This document shows positions 1 to 7,923 of a stretch of 34,258 nt of DNA, one piece after another. The stretch covers positions 1 to 34,258 of the forward strand of contig JAPLKA010000129.1 in NCBI GenBank assembly GCA_026388315.1. Reading direction: 5' to 3'. Under the pieces are notes generated by a model, which had not been told where the DNA came from, searched no databases, and saw only the letters and a program-made list of their open reading frames with translations. Each line of letters begins with the position of its first letter. Position 1 is the first letter of the stretch. Origin of the DNA: Pseudomonadota bacterium. Lineage in GTDB: Bacteria > Desulfobacterota > Syntrophorhabdia > Syntrophorhabdales > Syntrophorhabdaceae. The translations under genes were made by a program, and so were the position numbers.

Positions 1-89
1 GCCTACCCGATAAGGAAATGCATATGTCTCCATAAGATGAGAGAACTTTTATAGAGATTGGCCGGTATAACTCGAAAGGAAGAAGGAAC

Positions 90-152
90 ATGCTTATGGA
101 AAAATTGATTATTTCACAGGTTCGTACCCGCTTGCGGGTCGAGCTTGGCTGA
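90..152 (+). other. Possible 20-residue peptide ORF upstream of the radical SAM gene
   Basis: An ATG at 90 follows a purine-rich AAGGAAGAAGGAA stretch that would make a good ribosome binding site, and the frame closes at a TGA at 150-152 after 20 codons. The peptide has no cysteine and no recognisable motif. Its last third is encoded by the palindromic repeat at 125-180, which argues that the reading frame may be accidental or a truncated remnant. It is listed only because SPASM-type radical SAM enzymes often modify a short peptide encoded just upstream. Confidence 0.2.
125..139. repeat. Short perfect palindrome module, copy 1
   Basis: The 15 bases TACCCGCTTGCGGGT form a 6-bp perfect GC-rich stem around a two-base centre. 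The identical 15-mer recurs at 18433-18447 inside the palindromic block after the potassium channel gene. Here it lies directly in front of the dispersed element at 142-180. Confidence 0.7.
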
Positions 153-180
153 CAGAGGGGGCGACGTGAGCCCCGGTAAT
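142..180. repeat. Dispersed palindromic element, copy A
   Basis: This 39-base stretch aligns without gaps to 12092-12130 with 7 mismatches, and its 20-base core (155-174) is identical in both copies. The core contains a GGGGC/GCCCC stem with a 7-base loop. Both copies are intergenic and accompanied by another GC-rich palindrome on the 5' side. This is the appearance of a REP-like intergenic element. Confidence 0.65.
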
Positions 181-186
181 AGTTTA

Positions 187-214
187 TTTACATTTTTTAC
201 ACTTATGCTACACT
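187..214 (+). promoter_or_regulatory. Putative sigma70-type promoter for the radical SAM gene
   Basis: TTTACA (187-192) and TACACT (209-214) are separated by 16 bases and lie about 35 bases before the start codon. The match is partial and there is no experimental support. Confidence 0.35.
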
Positions 215-245
215 GTGAAAATCCAAGAACCTTTGCAGGGTTGGG

Positions 246-1340
246 GTGAAAATGGGAATTTTACAGACACTGTTTCAAGGCAGGAAAACACGACAATTCG
301 CCGCATGGCAGATTGAGCTTACTACGCTTTGTCCGTTGCGGTGTACCATGTGCATCAAAGAAGAGTATAGAGACTGGCACCGGAAAGACATGGACATTAA
401 TGACTTCAAAAAGATTGTACCTTATATGAAAAACGTGAAAAGCGTGGTGCTTGAAGGATGGGGCGAATCACTGCTACACAAAGATTTGATAGAATGCATC
501 CATCTTGCAAAAAAGGAAGGGACACAGGTCGGTTTTGTTACAAGCGGTATGGGTCTTACTGATGAGTATACAACTAAGCTTATAAGAGCAGGGGTAGACT
601 TCATTGGATTTTCACTGTCGGGCGCCACACCTGAAACACATAATTCTATCAGGGTAAATTCCGATTTTGATACGCTGATTAATTCAATTAAACTTTTCAA
701 AAAGCTAAGTGACAAATATGCTCCGCCCAACAAACCCAAAATGCACATCGTTTATCTCATGCTGAAAGAAAATATCGGCGAGTTGCCCGTTCTCATCGAC
801 CTTGCAAAGGAAATCGACATTGAGGAAATCGTCCTATTAAATATCATTCAGATTTCTAATTCATGGCAGGACGACAAGAAGGTTTTTACATGCAATAACG
901 AGGAACCCTATAAAGAATTATTAATAAAAGCGGTGAATAAGGCCAGACGGTCAAATATCAGACTTGTTATACCCAACGTCACTCCCGATGAAGTATCCGT
1001 ATGCAGTGAAAACCCTCTTAAGAATCTTTATATATCGGTTGAAGGTGAGGTATCGCCATGCGTATATCTTTACCCTCCTGTAGCCTCCCCTTTTAAAAGG
1101 GTTTTTTGCGGGCAGGAGCACAATATCGACAAGGTGAGTTTTGGTAATATTTTTCGTGAACCATTTGAATCGATATGGAACAGAAAAGAATATGCCGATT
1201 TCAGGGGATGTTTTATTCAGCGGCAACAAAATTTTAAAGAAGCCTTTCAGTCTTTTCTCGACTTGAAGAAACCGGAAGTATCGGAACTGCCCCCGCCTCC
1301 CCTACCCTGCAGAACCTGTTATAAGATGTTAGGATTTTAA
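246..1340 (+). CDS. Radical SAM protein with C-terminal SPASM-type cysteines
   Basis: The N-terminal cluster motif CxxxCxxC is at Cys29, Cys33 and Cys36, ligating the [4Fe-4S] cluster that cleaves S-adenosylmethionine. The C-terminal third carries further cysteines (in SVEGEVSPC, then CG, CF and a final CRTC) and the SPASM-like phrase GNIFREPFESIWN, expected to hold auxiliary clusters. Members of this family modify peptides or proteins, or act as anaerobic sulfatase-maturase-like enzymes; the substrate here is unknown. The start is either GTG at 246 or ATG at 252; the GGGG run before the ATG and the CAGGG before the GTG do not decide it. The gene stands alone, convergent with the YeiH-family gene. 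Family assignment is firm and specific function is not. Confidence 0.85.
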   Translation: MKMGILQTLFQGRKTRQFAAWQIELTTLCPLRCTMCIKEEYRDWHRKDMDINDFKKIVPYMKNVKSVVLEGWGESLLHKDLIECIHLAKKEGTQVGFVTSGMGLTDEYTTKLIRAGVDFIGFSLSGATPETHNSIRVNSDFDTLINSIKLFKKLSDKYAPPNKPKMHIVYLMLKENIGELPVLIDLAKEIDIEEIVLLNIIQISNSWQDDKKVFTCNNEEPYKELLIKAVNKARRSNIRLVIPNVTPDEVSVCSENPLKNLYISVEGEVSPCVYLYPPVASPFKRVFCGQEHNIDKVSFGNIFREPFESIWNRKEYADFRGCFIQRQQNFKEAFQSFLDLKKPEVSELPPPPLPCRTCYKMLGF

Positions 1341-1357
1341 GGAGAAGATATGAGAAA

Positions 1358-1385
1358 GGGCAAACAGAGTTTATCCTGTCTGCCC
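1358..1385. terminator. Hairpin between convergent genes, possible bidirectional terminator
   Basis: A 10-bp inverted repeat with one mismatch (GGGCAAACAG / CTGTCTGCCC) and an 8-base loop sits between the stop codons of the radical SAM gene and the convergent YeiH-family gene. There is no clear T-run on either side, so termination is inferred from position only. Confidence 0.4.
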
Positions 1386-1432
1386 TTGGCTGCTTAGTGC
1401 CTACTGCTTGAGCACTTGGTTCGTTGTGCCAT

Positions 1433-2965
1433 TTAAAACGTCGGCACCGGGAAGAGTATACCGCCGAAAATCAGATATGCAAAAATGAGCGTCCAGACGA
1501 CATTGAAGGCCTGGGCAATGAGAAATACCGCTGCCGGTTTACCGCCACCCATTGCCACAAGCTCTTTGAATTTGGTGTCAAGACCGATGCATAAAAATGC
1601 AAGGGTAAACCACCAACCCCTCAGCCCTGCAGTAACACTGGTCACGGCCTTCGCTGAAGCTTCTGACATGAAGAAGGAAAATACAATGGACACTACGATA
1701 AAACCGACAACGAATTTTGGAAACCTGAACCATATATCCATAACACTTGGTTTTTCACCGGTTGCCTGCCCTTTAAAGCTGAACCATATGGCAAGCAGAA
1801 ACGCAGCAGCGCCGATCAAAACATTCTGCGCCATCTTTACAACGATAGCAACCGCCATTGCTGCATCCCCTGCTATTGCGCCTGCCGCAACAACAGCGCC
1901 CGTTGTATCAATGGTGCCGCCGATCCATGCGCCTGCCACCGCAGCAGACATACCCACTGCTTTCGCAATAAGGGGCTCAAAGATCAGCATAGGGATGGCA
2001 CAAAGAAGGACAAGAGAAATGGTATGGCTCACCTTCTTCTGATCCCCTTTTACAGCTCCGCCTGCAGCTATGGCAGCCGAAACACCGCAGATAGAAACCG
2101 CAGTTCCAAGGATCGATGAAAACTCATCATCAAGCCCCATTTTCCTTCCCACCCATAGGCAGACATAAAAAACAGCCCCGATGACTATAATGGACTGGAT
2201 CATGCCGTATGCCCCGACTTTCGCGATTGTGGTGAAGAGAACCTCGGCGCCCAGCAATACAAGGCCTATTTTAATGAAAAACTCCGTTTTTACTGCAGTC
2301 TTGAGCCATTCGGGTACACCGACTGTATTGCTGATCAGGAGTCCAAAAAGCAATGACCAGAAGACCACCTCAAGGCCATAATAGGATACTGTAGCGTTTC
2401 CTGCAACAAAGAATGATAAGGCGGAGAGTACATAGATGATCGGGAAGCCGGCGGTAAATTTGCCGACAGGCATCCCCATACAGGCCATGCCGATTGCACC
2501 GAGGATCCATAATCCAATGAGCAGATACAAGGTCTTAAGAAGGTTATCACCTGAAAGCACCTTTCCAATAGTGGCGCCTGCATCACCCTTTACACCTTTG
2601 GCGATTTTATCTGCCTTCTTCTTTACGTCTTTATCTTTTGCTTCTTTTGCTGCCTTCTCAAGCTTACCGGCAACATCGCCGGCAGCCTTTCTGTCCCTCG
2701 CGCTAAATGCTGCTTTCAGAGCAAGGGTCTGGCTCTGAATCCCTGCTTCTCCCTTTGTTTCTGCCTCCTTTGCGAGAGATTCAACCTTTGGCGCCAGTTC
2801 AGAGACCTTGTCAAAAAATGCCCCGTCTCCCATCCACTTCCACCCTGGAAGTTTAAATGTGGCCCCTGCCATAAACACGATGAGGATGATAAACCCGATC
2901 CACACAGACATCCAGTCATCCTTTTTCCAGAGCGTCGTCCAGTCAATACTTTTCTGCTCTGCCAT
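1433..2965 (-). CDS. YeiH-family (UPF0324) membrane transporter with N-terminal extension
   Basis: The C-terminal ~350 residues match the YeiH/UPF0324 family annotated as putative sulfate exporters: many glycine- and alanine-rich transmembrane helices, including a VCGVSAAIAAGGAVKGD-like segment and GAWIGGTIDTTGAVVAAG. The protein is 510 aa against about 350 for E. coli YeiH. The extra ~150 residues at the N-terminus hold one transmembrane helix (about 20-36), a lysine/alanine-rich likely coiled coil (about 50-130) and a second helix (about 140-160). The ATG at 2965 is chosen because AAGGGGG stands seven bases upstream; the frame runs 30 codons further but without a better start. A role in sulfite or sulfate movement near the dsr genes is attractive but inferred. 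Confidence 0.8.
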   Translation of the reverse strand: MAEQKSIDWTTLWKKDDWMSVWIGFIILIVFMAGATFKLPGWKWMGDGAFFDKVSELAPKVESLAKEAETKGEAGIQSQTLALKAAFSARDRKAAGDVAGKLEKAAKEAKDKDVKKKADKIAKGVKGDAGATIGKVLSGDNLLKTLYLLIGLWILGAIGMACMGMPVGKFTAGFPIIYVLSALSFFVAGNATVSYYGLEVVFWSLLFGLLISNTVGVPEWLKTAVKTEFFIKIGLVLLGAEVLFTTIAKVGAYGMIQSIIVIGAVFYVCLWVGRKMGLDDEFSSILGTAVSICGVSAAIAAGGAVKGDQKKVSHTISLVLLCAIPMLIFEPLIAKAVGMSAAVAGAWIGGTIDTTGAVVAAGAIAGDAAMAVAIVVKMAQNVLIGAAAFLLAIWFSFKGQATGEKPSVMDIWFRFPKFVVGFIVVSIVFSFFMSEASAKAVTSVTAGLRGWWFTLAFLCIGLDTKFKELVAMGGGKPAAVFLIAQAFNVVWTLIFAYLIFGGILFPVPTF

Positions 2966-3026
2966 AATTACCCCCTTGTCTCGAAGATTGTTTAAACAAA
3001 TAGCTACATTATAATCCTTAAATACC

Positions 3027-3055
3027 TTATTAGCGTAGATTAACAAACTTGTCAA
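3027..3055 (-). promoter_or_regulatory. Putative promoter for the YeiH-family gene
   Basis: On the minus strand a perfect TTGACA (3055-3050) is followed after 17 bases by TAATAA (3032-3027). A TATAAT at 3013-3008 also lies downstream but has no well-placed -35. The site is about 60-90 bases upstream of the chosen start. Confidence 0.4.
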
Positions 3056-3098
3056 CCCTCTTTTGGAAAATCAAATCCTAAATCCGAATATCGTAATT

Positions 3099-3118
3099 GA
3101 ATTTAGAATTTAGAATTG
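3099..3118. repeat. Heptamer tandem repeat GAATTTA, almost three copies
   Basis: GAATTTA is present at 3099-3105 and 3106-3112, followed by GAATTG. It belongs to the same 7-base periodic class as the repeats at 19837, 20035 and 31941, though the unit sequence differs. Confidence 0.7.
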
Positions 3119-3145
3119 TTTGGAATTTGTATCTATACTTATCCC

Positions 3146-3173
3146 TTGCAAAATCAGTGAAATACGTTATATT
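3146..3173 (+). promoter_or_regulatory. Putative promoter for the nifU-like/nifS-like pair
   Basis: TTGCAA (3146-3151) and TATATT (3168-3173) are separated by 16 bases, about 105 bases upstream of the NifU-like start. An imperfect hairpin at 3204-3233 (CCTG..CAGG outer stem) lies in the leader between promoter and gene. Confidence 0.45.
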
Positions 3174-3278
3174 TAGATAACCAAATAACAATATCCAAAC
3201 TTTCCTGCCTGTGCCTTGGACGAGGCAGACAGGTGTAATTTGGAAGATTGATGATTGGTTATTTTCAAGGAGGTACAC

Positions 3279-3797
3279 ATGGAGTATTCTGAAATGGTAA
3301 TGGATCACTTTAAGAACCCACGCAACAAGGGCATAATCAAAAATCCGGATGGCATCGGAGAGGTAGGTAATCCGATTTGCGGCGACATGATGAAAATTAT
3401 GATAAAGGTCGAAGATGAACGGATTATTGATATAAAGTTCAGCACCCTTGGATGTGGCGCAGCCATTGCGGTCTCAAGTATAGTGACAGATATGGCCAAA
3501 GGGAAGACCCTGAAAGAAGCCATGAAGATCACAAAACAGGAAGTCGCTAAAACCCTTGGGGAATTGCCAAAGAATGAATTGCACTGCGCAAACCTCGGGG
3601 CTGATGCGCTTCACATGGCTATTATAGATTACTACAACCGGATAGCGGGAAAACAAAAGGATACATCCAGGGAAAAGGTTGATTATATCGGTAAAAGAAA
3701 AGGCAAATGCTACTGCCCTTATTGTGATACGGTATTCCTTAGTGAAACGCTTTTCTGTGCAAAATGCGGTAAGCCAACTGCAGGCCAGAATAAGTAA
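3279..3797 (+). CDS. NifU/IscU-like Fe-S scaffold with C-terminal zinc ribbon
   Basis: The first ~125 residues are an IscU-type scaffold domain. The three ligand cysteines are present: Cys34 in NPICGD, Cys59 in LGCGAA and Cys103 in LHCANLG. Residues ~140-165 add a zinc-ribbon-like tail with CxC..C and CxxC (Cys144, 146, 149 and Cys160, 163), which ordinary IscU lacks. The ATG at 3279 is chosen because AAGGAGG ends five bases upstream; the frame extends eight codons further but then the ribosome site would lie inside the gene. It is followed by a NifS-like gene after 62 bases, probably in one transcript. The likely role is assembly or transfer of Fe-S clusters or sulfur, possibly for the Fe-S-rich Dsr proteins. 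Confidence 0.85.
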   Translation: MEYSEMVMDHFKNPRNKGIIKNPDGIGEVGNPICGDMMKIMIKVEDERIIDIKFSTLGCGAAIAVSSIVTDMAKGKTLKEAMKITKQEVAKTLGELPKNELHCANLGADALHMAIIDYYNRIAGKQKDTSREKVDYIGKRKGKCYCPYCDTVFLSETLFCAKCGKPTAGQNK

Positions 3798-3859
3798 TTG
3801 CCCATGTTTTATATCACATTACCATTTTATATCACGTTACCAAATAAGGAGCTTAAGAG

Positions 3860-5023
3860 ATGAATACCATCTATTTTGATCATATATCTGCCACACCGCT
3901 TCATCCTTTAGTAAAGGAAACAATGATCAATTTTATACAGAATGACAACTTTGGAAACCCTTTGAGTCAGCACCATATTGGCGATGCCGCTGTCGAGGCA
4001 CTGGAAGGAGCGCGTGACCAGGTGGCGCAACTCATTCATGCAAATCCTGAGGAAATCGTCTTCACATCAAGTGGCACCGAATCAATCAATCACGCCATAA
4101 AAGGGGTTGCCTTTGCAAAGTTTAAAAAGGGGAAACATATTGTAAGTACAAATATTGAACATCAGTCGGTAGCAAGGACATTGAGGGTACTTATGCGCCT
4201 GGGATACCAGGTCACTGCTATTCCCGTTGATAAATATGGCCTTGTTGACCCGAAAGACGTTGAAAAAGCGATTACCGAAGATACGATACTCGTATCCATC
4301 ATGCATGCAAACAATGAAATAGGGACGATAGAACCTATCGCCGAAATCGGGAAAATCACCAGTGCAAAGAACGTGCTATTTCATACAGATGCTGTGGCAT
4401 CGGGAGGGAATATCCCTATCAATGTTGACGAACTGGGCGTTGACCTCCTCAGTATGGCAGCCAACCAGTTTTATGGACCATCCGGCGCAGGAGCCCTCTA
4501 CATACGCCCGAAAACGGAAATATTTCCCCTCATTGATGGCGGCACCCAGGAGAACAACAGGCGTGCCGGGACACAAAACATACTCGGCAACGTAGGGATG
4601 GGCAAGGCCGCTGAGCTGGCCCGTATGGAGATGCCCCAGCGCACAGAACACCTGCTCAAACTCAAAAAAGCATTCATTGAAAAGCTAAACACCCTTGAGG
4701 AGATTCACATTAACGGGCATCCTGAGCTTTCTCTCCCCGGTCTTGTTTCCGTTTCTGTAGAATATGTTGAAGGGGAGTCCATGATGATCATGCTCGAGGG
4801 GGAAGGCATCTGCGTTTCCACCCGTTCAGCCTGTGCAGCGGGTTCTTTAAGGGCATCACACGTCCTCATTGCTACCGGCTGCGATTATGTTACAGCCCAG
4901 GGAACACTCATCTTCTCTTTTGGCACCGGAAATACCCTTGATGATATTGATAAGGCCTTTGCAGCGCTTAACAAGAGCGTCACATTCCTGAGGAGCATGT
5001 CACCGCTTTACAAGAAAAAATAG
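3860..5023 (+). CDS. NifS/IscS-like class V aminotransferase homologue lacking the PLP lysine
   Basis: Length (387 aa) and overall pattern are those of group I cysteine desulfurases: SGTES (71-75), His101 in IEHQSV, NNEIG (151-155), Asp177 in HTDAV, the RRAGTQN loop and the catalytic-loop Cys325 in RSACAAGS. The segment that should read S-G-H-K before xYGPKG reads A-A-N-Q before FYGPSG, so the Schiff-base lysine is Gln203 (codon CAG, 4466-4468), the phosphate-binding His is Asn202 and the Ser is Ala200. The Gln that contacts the PLP ring is Ala180. Normal desulfurase chemistry therefore looks impossible. The frame is intact and well conserved elsewhere, so this is not simple decay. It may be a partner or persulfide carrier for the neighbouring scaffold protein; that is inference. 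Confidence 0.85.
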   Translation: MNTIYFDHISATPLHPLVKETMINFIQNDNFGNPLSQHHIGDAAVEALEGARDQVAQLIHANPEEIVFTSSGTESINHAIKGVAFAKFKKGKHIVSTNIEHQSVARTLRVLMRLGYQVTAIPVDKYGLVDPKDVEKAITEDTILVSIMHANNEIGTIEPIAEIGKITSAKNVLFHTDAVASGGNIPINVDELGVDLLSMAANQFYGPSGAGALYIRPKTEIFPLIDGGTQENNRRAGTQNILGNVGMGKAAELARMEMPQRTEHLLKLKKAFIEKLNTLEEIHINGHPELSLPGLVSVSVEYVEGESMMIMLEGEGICVSTRSACAAGSLRASHVLIATGCDYVTAQGTLIFSFGTGNTLDDIDKAFAALNKSVTFLRSMSPLYKKK

Positions 5024-5024
5024 T

Positions 5025-6074
5025 TCATGGCTCTACATACCGTAATCTGCGGAGTTTGACAATAACGTAAACCTCTTTCCCCACATCAAGGTTCATCTCG
5101 TCGAAAGCGCTTTTTTGAAGCTCGGTGAGGAGATTATTGCTGCCAACGGCAACACGCACCCGTATGGTAGAATTTATAGGTAATATTTCCGTAATAATGC
5201 CTTTGTAGCGATTAAGGGCCGGGCCGGGGGGTTTTGTGTCCGAGATGTAAATATCGTGGGGCGGGATTGCAAGCTTTTTTATGCTGCTACCCTCATAGGG
5301 AAGGATAATGCTCATATCTCCCGAAACGACTTCAACAAGACCTGTCGATAGAATATGGCAGTGATCGCAATTCAGGATGTTGGGCATACCGATAAATTCA
5401 GAGACTATGTCTGTTCTGGGATTAAAGAAAATATCATTCGGCGTTGCCAGTTGCTCAATCTGGCCCTTATGAATGATGGCTATCCTGTCGGCCATTTCTT
5501 CAGCCCCCAGAAGATCATGTATCACAAAAACCGATGTAATCTCCAATCTCTTCAGGAGAACACACAACTCTGTCCTTAAGTATTTCGATGTCTGGGGATC
5601 AAGACCTGACAGGGGCTCATCAAGGAGCAGAATCTTCTGAAAAGGGGCAATAGCCCTGGCAATAGCAACCCTCTGTTTTTCACCTCCACTCAGGTTATGG
5701 GGATGCCTCTCTCTAAGGCCTCCGATATGGAGTGCATCAAGTAATGCCTCAACCCTCTTCTTTATTACCTTTTCCGGATAGCCCTGAACCTTTAATCCAT
5801 AGGCAATATTAGAAGATACATTTAGATGGGGGAAAAGTGCCAGGTCCTGAAAAAGGTACCCTACCCCTCTTTTATGCGGGGGTGTTTGATCCATCTTTTT
5901 CTCATCGAAAAAGACTTCGCCCCTGTAATCTGTAAGACCGGCTATGACGTTGAGCAGTGTGGACTTCCCTGCCCCGTTGGGACCAACAAGTACAAGCAGT
6001 TCTTTATCCTCAATCTCAAGATTTACATCATTGAGAACGTATTTACTGATATGTTTTAATTCTATGTGCGACAT
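5025..6074 (-). CDS. modC: Molybdate/tungstate-type ABC transporter ATPase
   Basis: All nucleotide-binding motifs are present: Walker A GPNGAGKST (31-39), Q-loop in YLFQDLAL, signature LSGGEKQR (128-135), Walker B ILLLDEP (148-154) and switch His186. The C-terminal ~100 residues after the ATPase domain resemble the small oxyanion-binding or regulatory (TOBE/MOP-like) extension of ModC and related importers. It is the last gene of a three-gene minus-strand operon (binding protein, permease, ATPase), 36 bases after the permease. Its stop codon is one base from the stop of the convergent NifS-like gene. The transported oxyanion (molybdate, tungstate, less likely sulfate) cannot be decided from the ATPase. 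Confidence 0.85.
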   Translation of the reverse strand: MSHIELKHISKYVLNDVNLEIEDKELLVLVGPNGAGKSTLLNVIAGLTDYRGEVFFDEKKMDQTPPHKRGVGYLFQDLALFPHLNVSSNIAYGLKVQGYPEKVIKKRVEALLDALHIGGLRERHPHNLSGGEKQRVAIARAIAPFQKILLLDEPLSGLDPQTSKYLRTELCVLLKRLEITSVFVIHDLLGAEEMADRIAIIHKGQIEQLATPNDIFFNPRTDIVSEFIGMPNILNCDHCHILSTGLVEVVSGDMSIILPYEGSSIKKLAIPPHDIYISDTKPPGPALNRYKGIITEILPINSTIRVRVAVGSNNLLTELQKSAFDEMNLDVGKEVYVIVKLRRLRYVEP

Positions 6075-6110
6075 GCTTCCTTTTTTTAAAAAGCGTTCAA
6101 GGTTCGAGAT

Positions 6111-6887
6111 TCACGCATACGGTGTTTTTGCAGTAAACAGTCTCACCGCATATAAAATGCTCAGCCCTATCCCTACCAATATAAGTACAAGGACTACAGT
6201 ACCCTCAATATCAGCGCTGGCAAGTCTCATAAAAATAGCCACAGGAATGGTCTCGGTTTTCATGGCCATGGAACCGGCGATAGTAATTGTTGCACCGAAC
6301 TCACCAAGCGCTTTTGCCCACGTCAGTATTGAAGCGGCGATAATTCCATTTTTGCTCAATGGTAGGGTCACGTTAAAAAACGCCTTTGAAGGCGAAGCAC
6401 CGAGCGTTTTCGCCACCTCCTCATATCTCTGGGGAATTTCATCCATAGCGGCCTTAACAAGTCTGGTTGCTATGCCTGCCGTGGTAATAAATTGTGCGAT
6501 AAGTATCCCGTAAACGGTAAACACAAATTGCATTCCCTGCTCTTGAATAGCAAGACCGGCAGGTGTGTTAAAAAAAATAAGAACCATGGCGCCGAGGGCT
6601 ACGGGAGAAACAATCATGGGAAGTTCAAGCACTGTATCAACAAATTGCCTCCCGAAAAAATTATACCTGGAGAGTGCATATGCAGATGGAATGGCAAAGA
6701 ACATAGACAGAAGCGTGGCAATGGTGGCGGTAACAATGCTTAACCGTATGGAAAATAATGTCCTTTCAGAAAACAGTATCTCAAGGAATAGCGATCCTCT
6801 GTAAAAGTAAAGGAGCGAGAGAATCAGAGTCACATACAATAAAAATGTAACAAAGCTGAATGTTATGGCAAGACGCTTAAAGCTCAT
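6111..6887 (-). CDS. modB: ABC transporter permease, ModB-type
   Basis: A 258-aa integral membrane protein with about six hydrophobic helices and the binding-protein-dependent permease EAA loop (EVAKTLGASPSKAFFNVTLP) that docks on the ATPase. The size and loop match single-subunit molybdate/tungstate/sulfate permeases, which work as homodimers. The start codon overlaps the stop of the binding-protein gene by four bases (ATGA), a sign of translational coupling. Confidence 0.88.
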   Translation of the reverse strand: MSFKRLAITFSFVTFLLYVTLILSLLYFYRGSLFLEILFSERTLFSIRLSIVTATIATLLSMFFAIPSAYALSRYNFFGRQFVDTVLELPMIVSPVALGAMVLIFFNTPAGLAIQEQGMQFVFTVYGILIAQFITTAGIATRLVKAAMDEIPQRYEEVAKTLGASPSKAFFNVTLPLSKNGIIAASILTWAKALGEFGATITIAGSMAMKTETIPVAIFMRLASADIEGTVVLVLILVGIGLSILYAVRLFTAKTPYA

Positions 6888-7738
6888 CTCTTAAGCCAGT
6901 CCTCAGGCACCGTATACTCTCCGCCGACAGGCTTCTTCTGTCCGATCCATTCAAATGCTTCGTCGGGACTCATGAAGTAATGGTATTTCCTGAAAGTTGC
7001 TTTACCTTCATCGGAAAGGACAAAATCTATGAATTTTTGAGAAAGCGCCTTATTTTTCGTAAATTTAGAAATTGCGATGGGGATATATCCAACCCTTACT
7101 ACTTCATGCTTTTTTAACGGAACGGTCTCAATTCTTTCAGGGTCCCAGTATTGAAAAACCCTCCAGCCGAGAACGGCATCAACTGTCTTTAATGAAATAG
7201 CTGTTGCCGTCTTCTCACAGCTTTCCGTGTAATTTACAAGATTTTGCCTGAACGCTGCCTTTTGTTCTGAATTAAGATTTTTCTGTATAATTTCAACAGC
7301 GTATAATCCTACACAAACCCCTTCCGGGTTTGCTATGGCAACACGCAAGCCCGGTCTGACAAGGTCAGCAAGCAGCTTTATGCCTTTTGGATTTCCCTTT
7401 TGTACATTGATTGCAGGTACAAGATACACAACATATTTTTCTGTTTCAGGAAAAACAAACCCTTTCTTCTTGGCAAGTTCCATATAATCTGACGAACCGG
7501 GTAAATAGATATCCCCTTTTTTTGCAAGGGACATCTGGGAAAGGACAAAACCGGACCCGCCAAAAGTGATATTAACTTTTACGCCTGTTTTCTTTTCAAA
7601 TGCCTTTGCAATTTCTTCCGCTGGCGGTTTGCTTGCAGCGCCGGCAAAAACCAACAATTCCTCCCCGAAAGATTTTAACGGGATAGTGCAGGAAACACAT
7701 ATGAAAATAGCAGCAACCGCGAATTGAATCATCTTCAT
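6884..7738 (-). CDS. modA: Periplasmic oxyanion-binding protein, ModA-like
   Basis: The 284-aa protein begins with a signal peptide (hydrophobic stretch about 5-20, likely cleavage after residue ~25). The mature protein starts with ELLVFAGAASKPPAEEIAKAF and contains TFGGSGFVLSQMS, both typical of the ModA/WtpA fold in which Ser and backbone amides hold a tetrahedral oxyanion. GGGAGG nine bases upstream supports the ATG at 7738. It heads the modABC-like operon, divergent from dsrA. Molybdate or tungstate is the most likely ligand, supplying molybdo/tungsto-enzymes not seen here. Confidence 0.82.
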   Translation of the reverse strand: MKMIQFAVAAIFICVSCTIPLKSFGEELLVFAGAASKPPAEEIAKAFEKKTGVKVNITFGGSGFVLSQMSLAKKGDIYLPGSSDYMELAKKKGFVFPETEKYVVYLVPAINVQKGNPKGIKLLADLVRPGLRVAIANPEGVCVGLYAVEIIQKNLNSEQKAAFRQNLVNYTESCEKTATAISLKTVDAVLGWRVFQYWDPERIETVPLKKHEVVRVGYIPIAISKFTKNKALSQKFIDFVLSDEGKATFRKYHYFMSPDEAFEWIGQKKPVGGEYTVPEDWLKR

Positions 7739-7772
7739 TTAAAAAAACCTCCCATTTTGTCAACTATACGGA

Positions 7773-7801
7773 ATAATATCCGACTTTACCTTTGTTTTCA
7801 A
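7773..7801 (-). promoter_or_regulatory. Putative promoter for modABC
   Basis: On the minus strand TTGAAA (7801-7796), a 17-base spacer and TATTAT (7778-7773) give a good sigma70-like promoter about 35 bases before modA. The -10 lies inside a small CGGA/TCCG inverted repeat that could be an operator. Confidence 0.5.
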
Positions 7802-7849
7802 TTCCAATCTTACATTGTTTCGAGTTTCACTATTTTATTTACATCCAAA

Positions 7850-7878
7850 TTGACAAGTTTTGTTTTCGTTGCTATATA
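7850..7878 (+). promoter_or_regulatory. Strong sigma70-like promoter for the dsr cluster
   Basis: A perfect TTGACA (7850-7855), a 17-base spacer and TATATA (7873-7878) lie about 105 bases upstream of dsrA. It is one of the best promoter matches in the window and points away from the modA promoter, leaving about 50 bases between the two. Confidence 0.6.
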
Positions 7879-7923
7879 TTAATCTATTGAGCCGTTTTCC
7901 TCACGTAAGGCTTTTGGGTTTTC

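Larger units (their letters stand above)
2966..3278. other. Divergent intergenic region with two promoters and a short repeat
   Basis: This 313-base AT-rich stretch separates the YeiH-family gene from the NifU-like gene and holds no convincing gene. It contains back-to-back promoter-like sites (listed separately), a heptamer repeat at 3099-3118 and an imperfect hairpin at 3204-3233 in the leader of the NifU-like gene. Confidence 0.6.

Noticed and set aside
1485-2042. 185-residue plus-strand frame opposite the YeiH-family gene
   Set aside because: It is antisense to a well-supported membrane protein gene, and its composition mirrors the Gly/Ala-rich codons of that gene.
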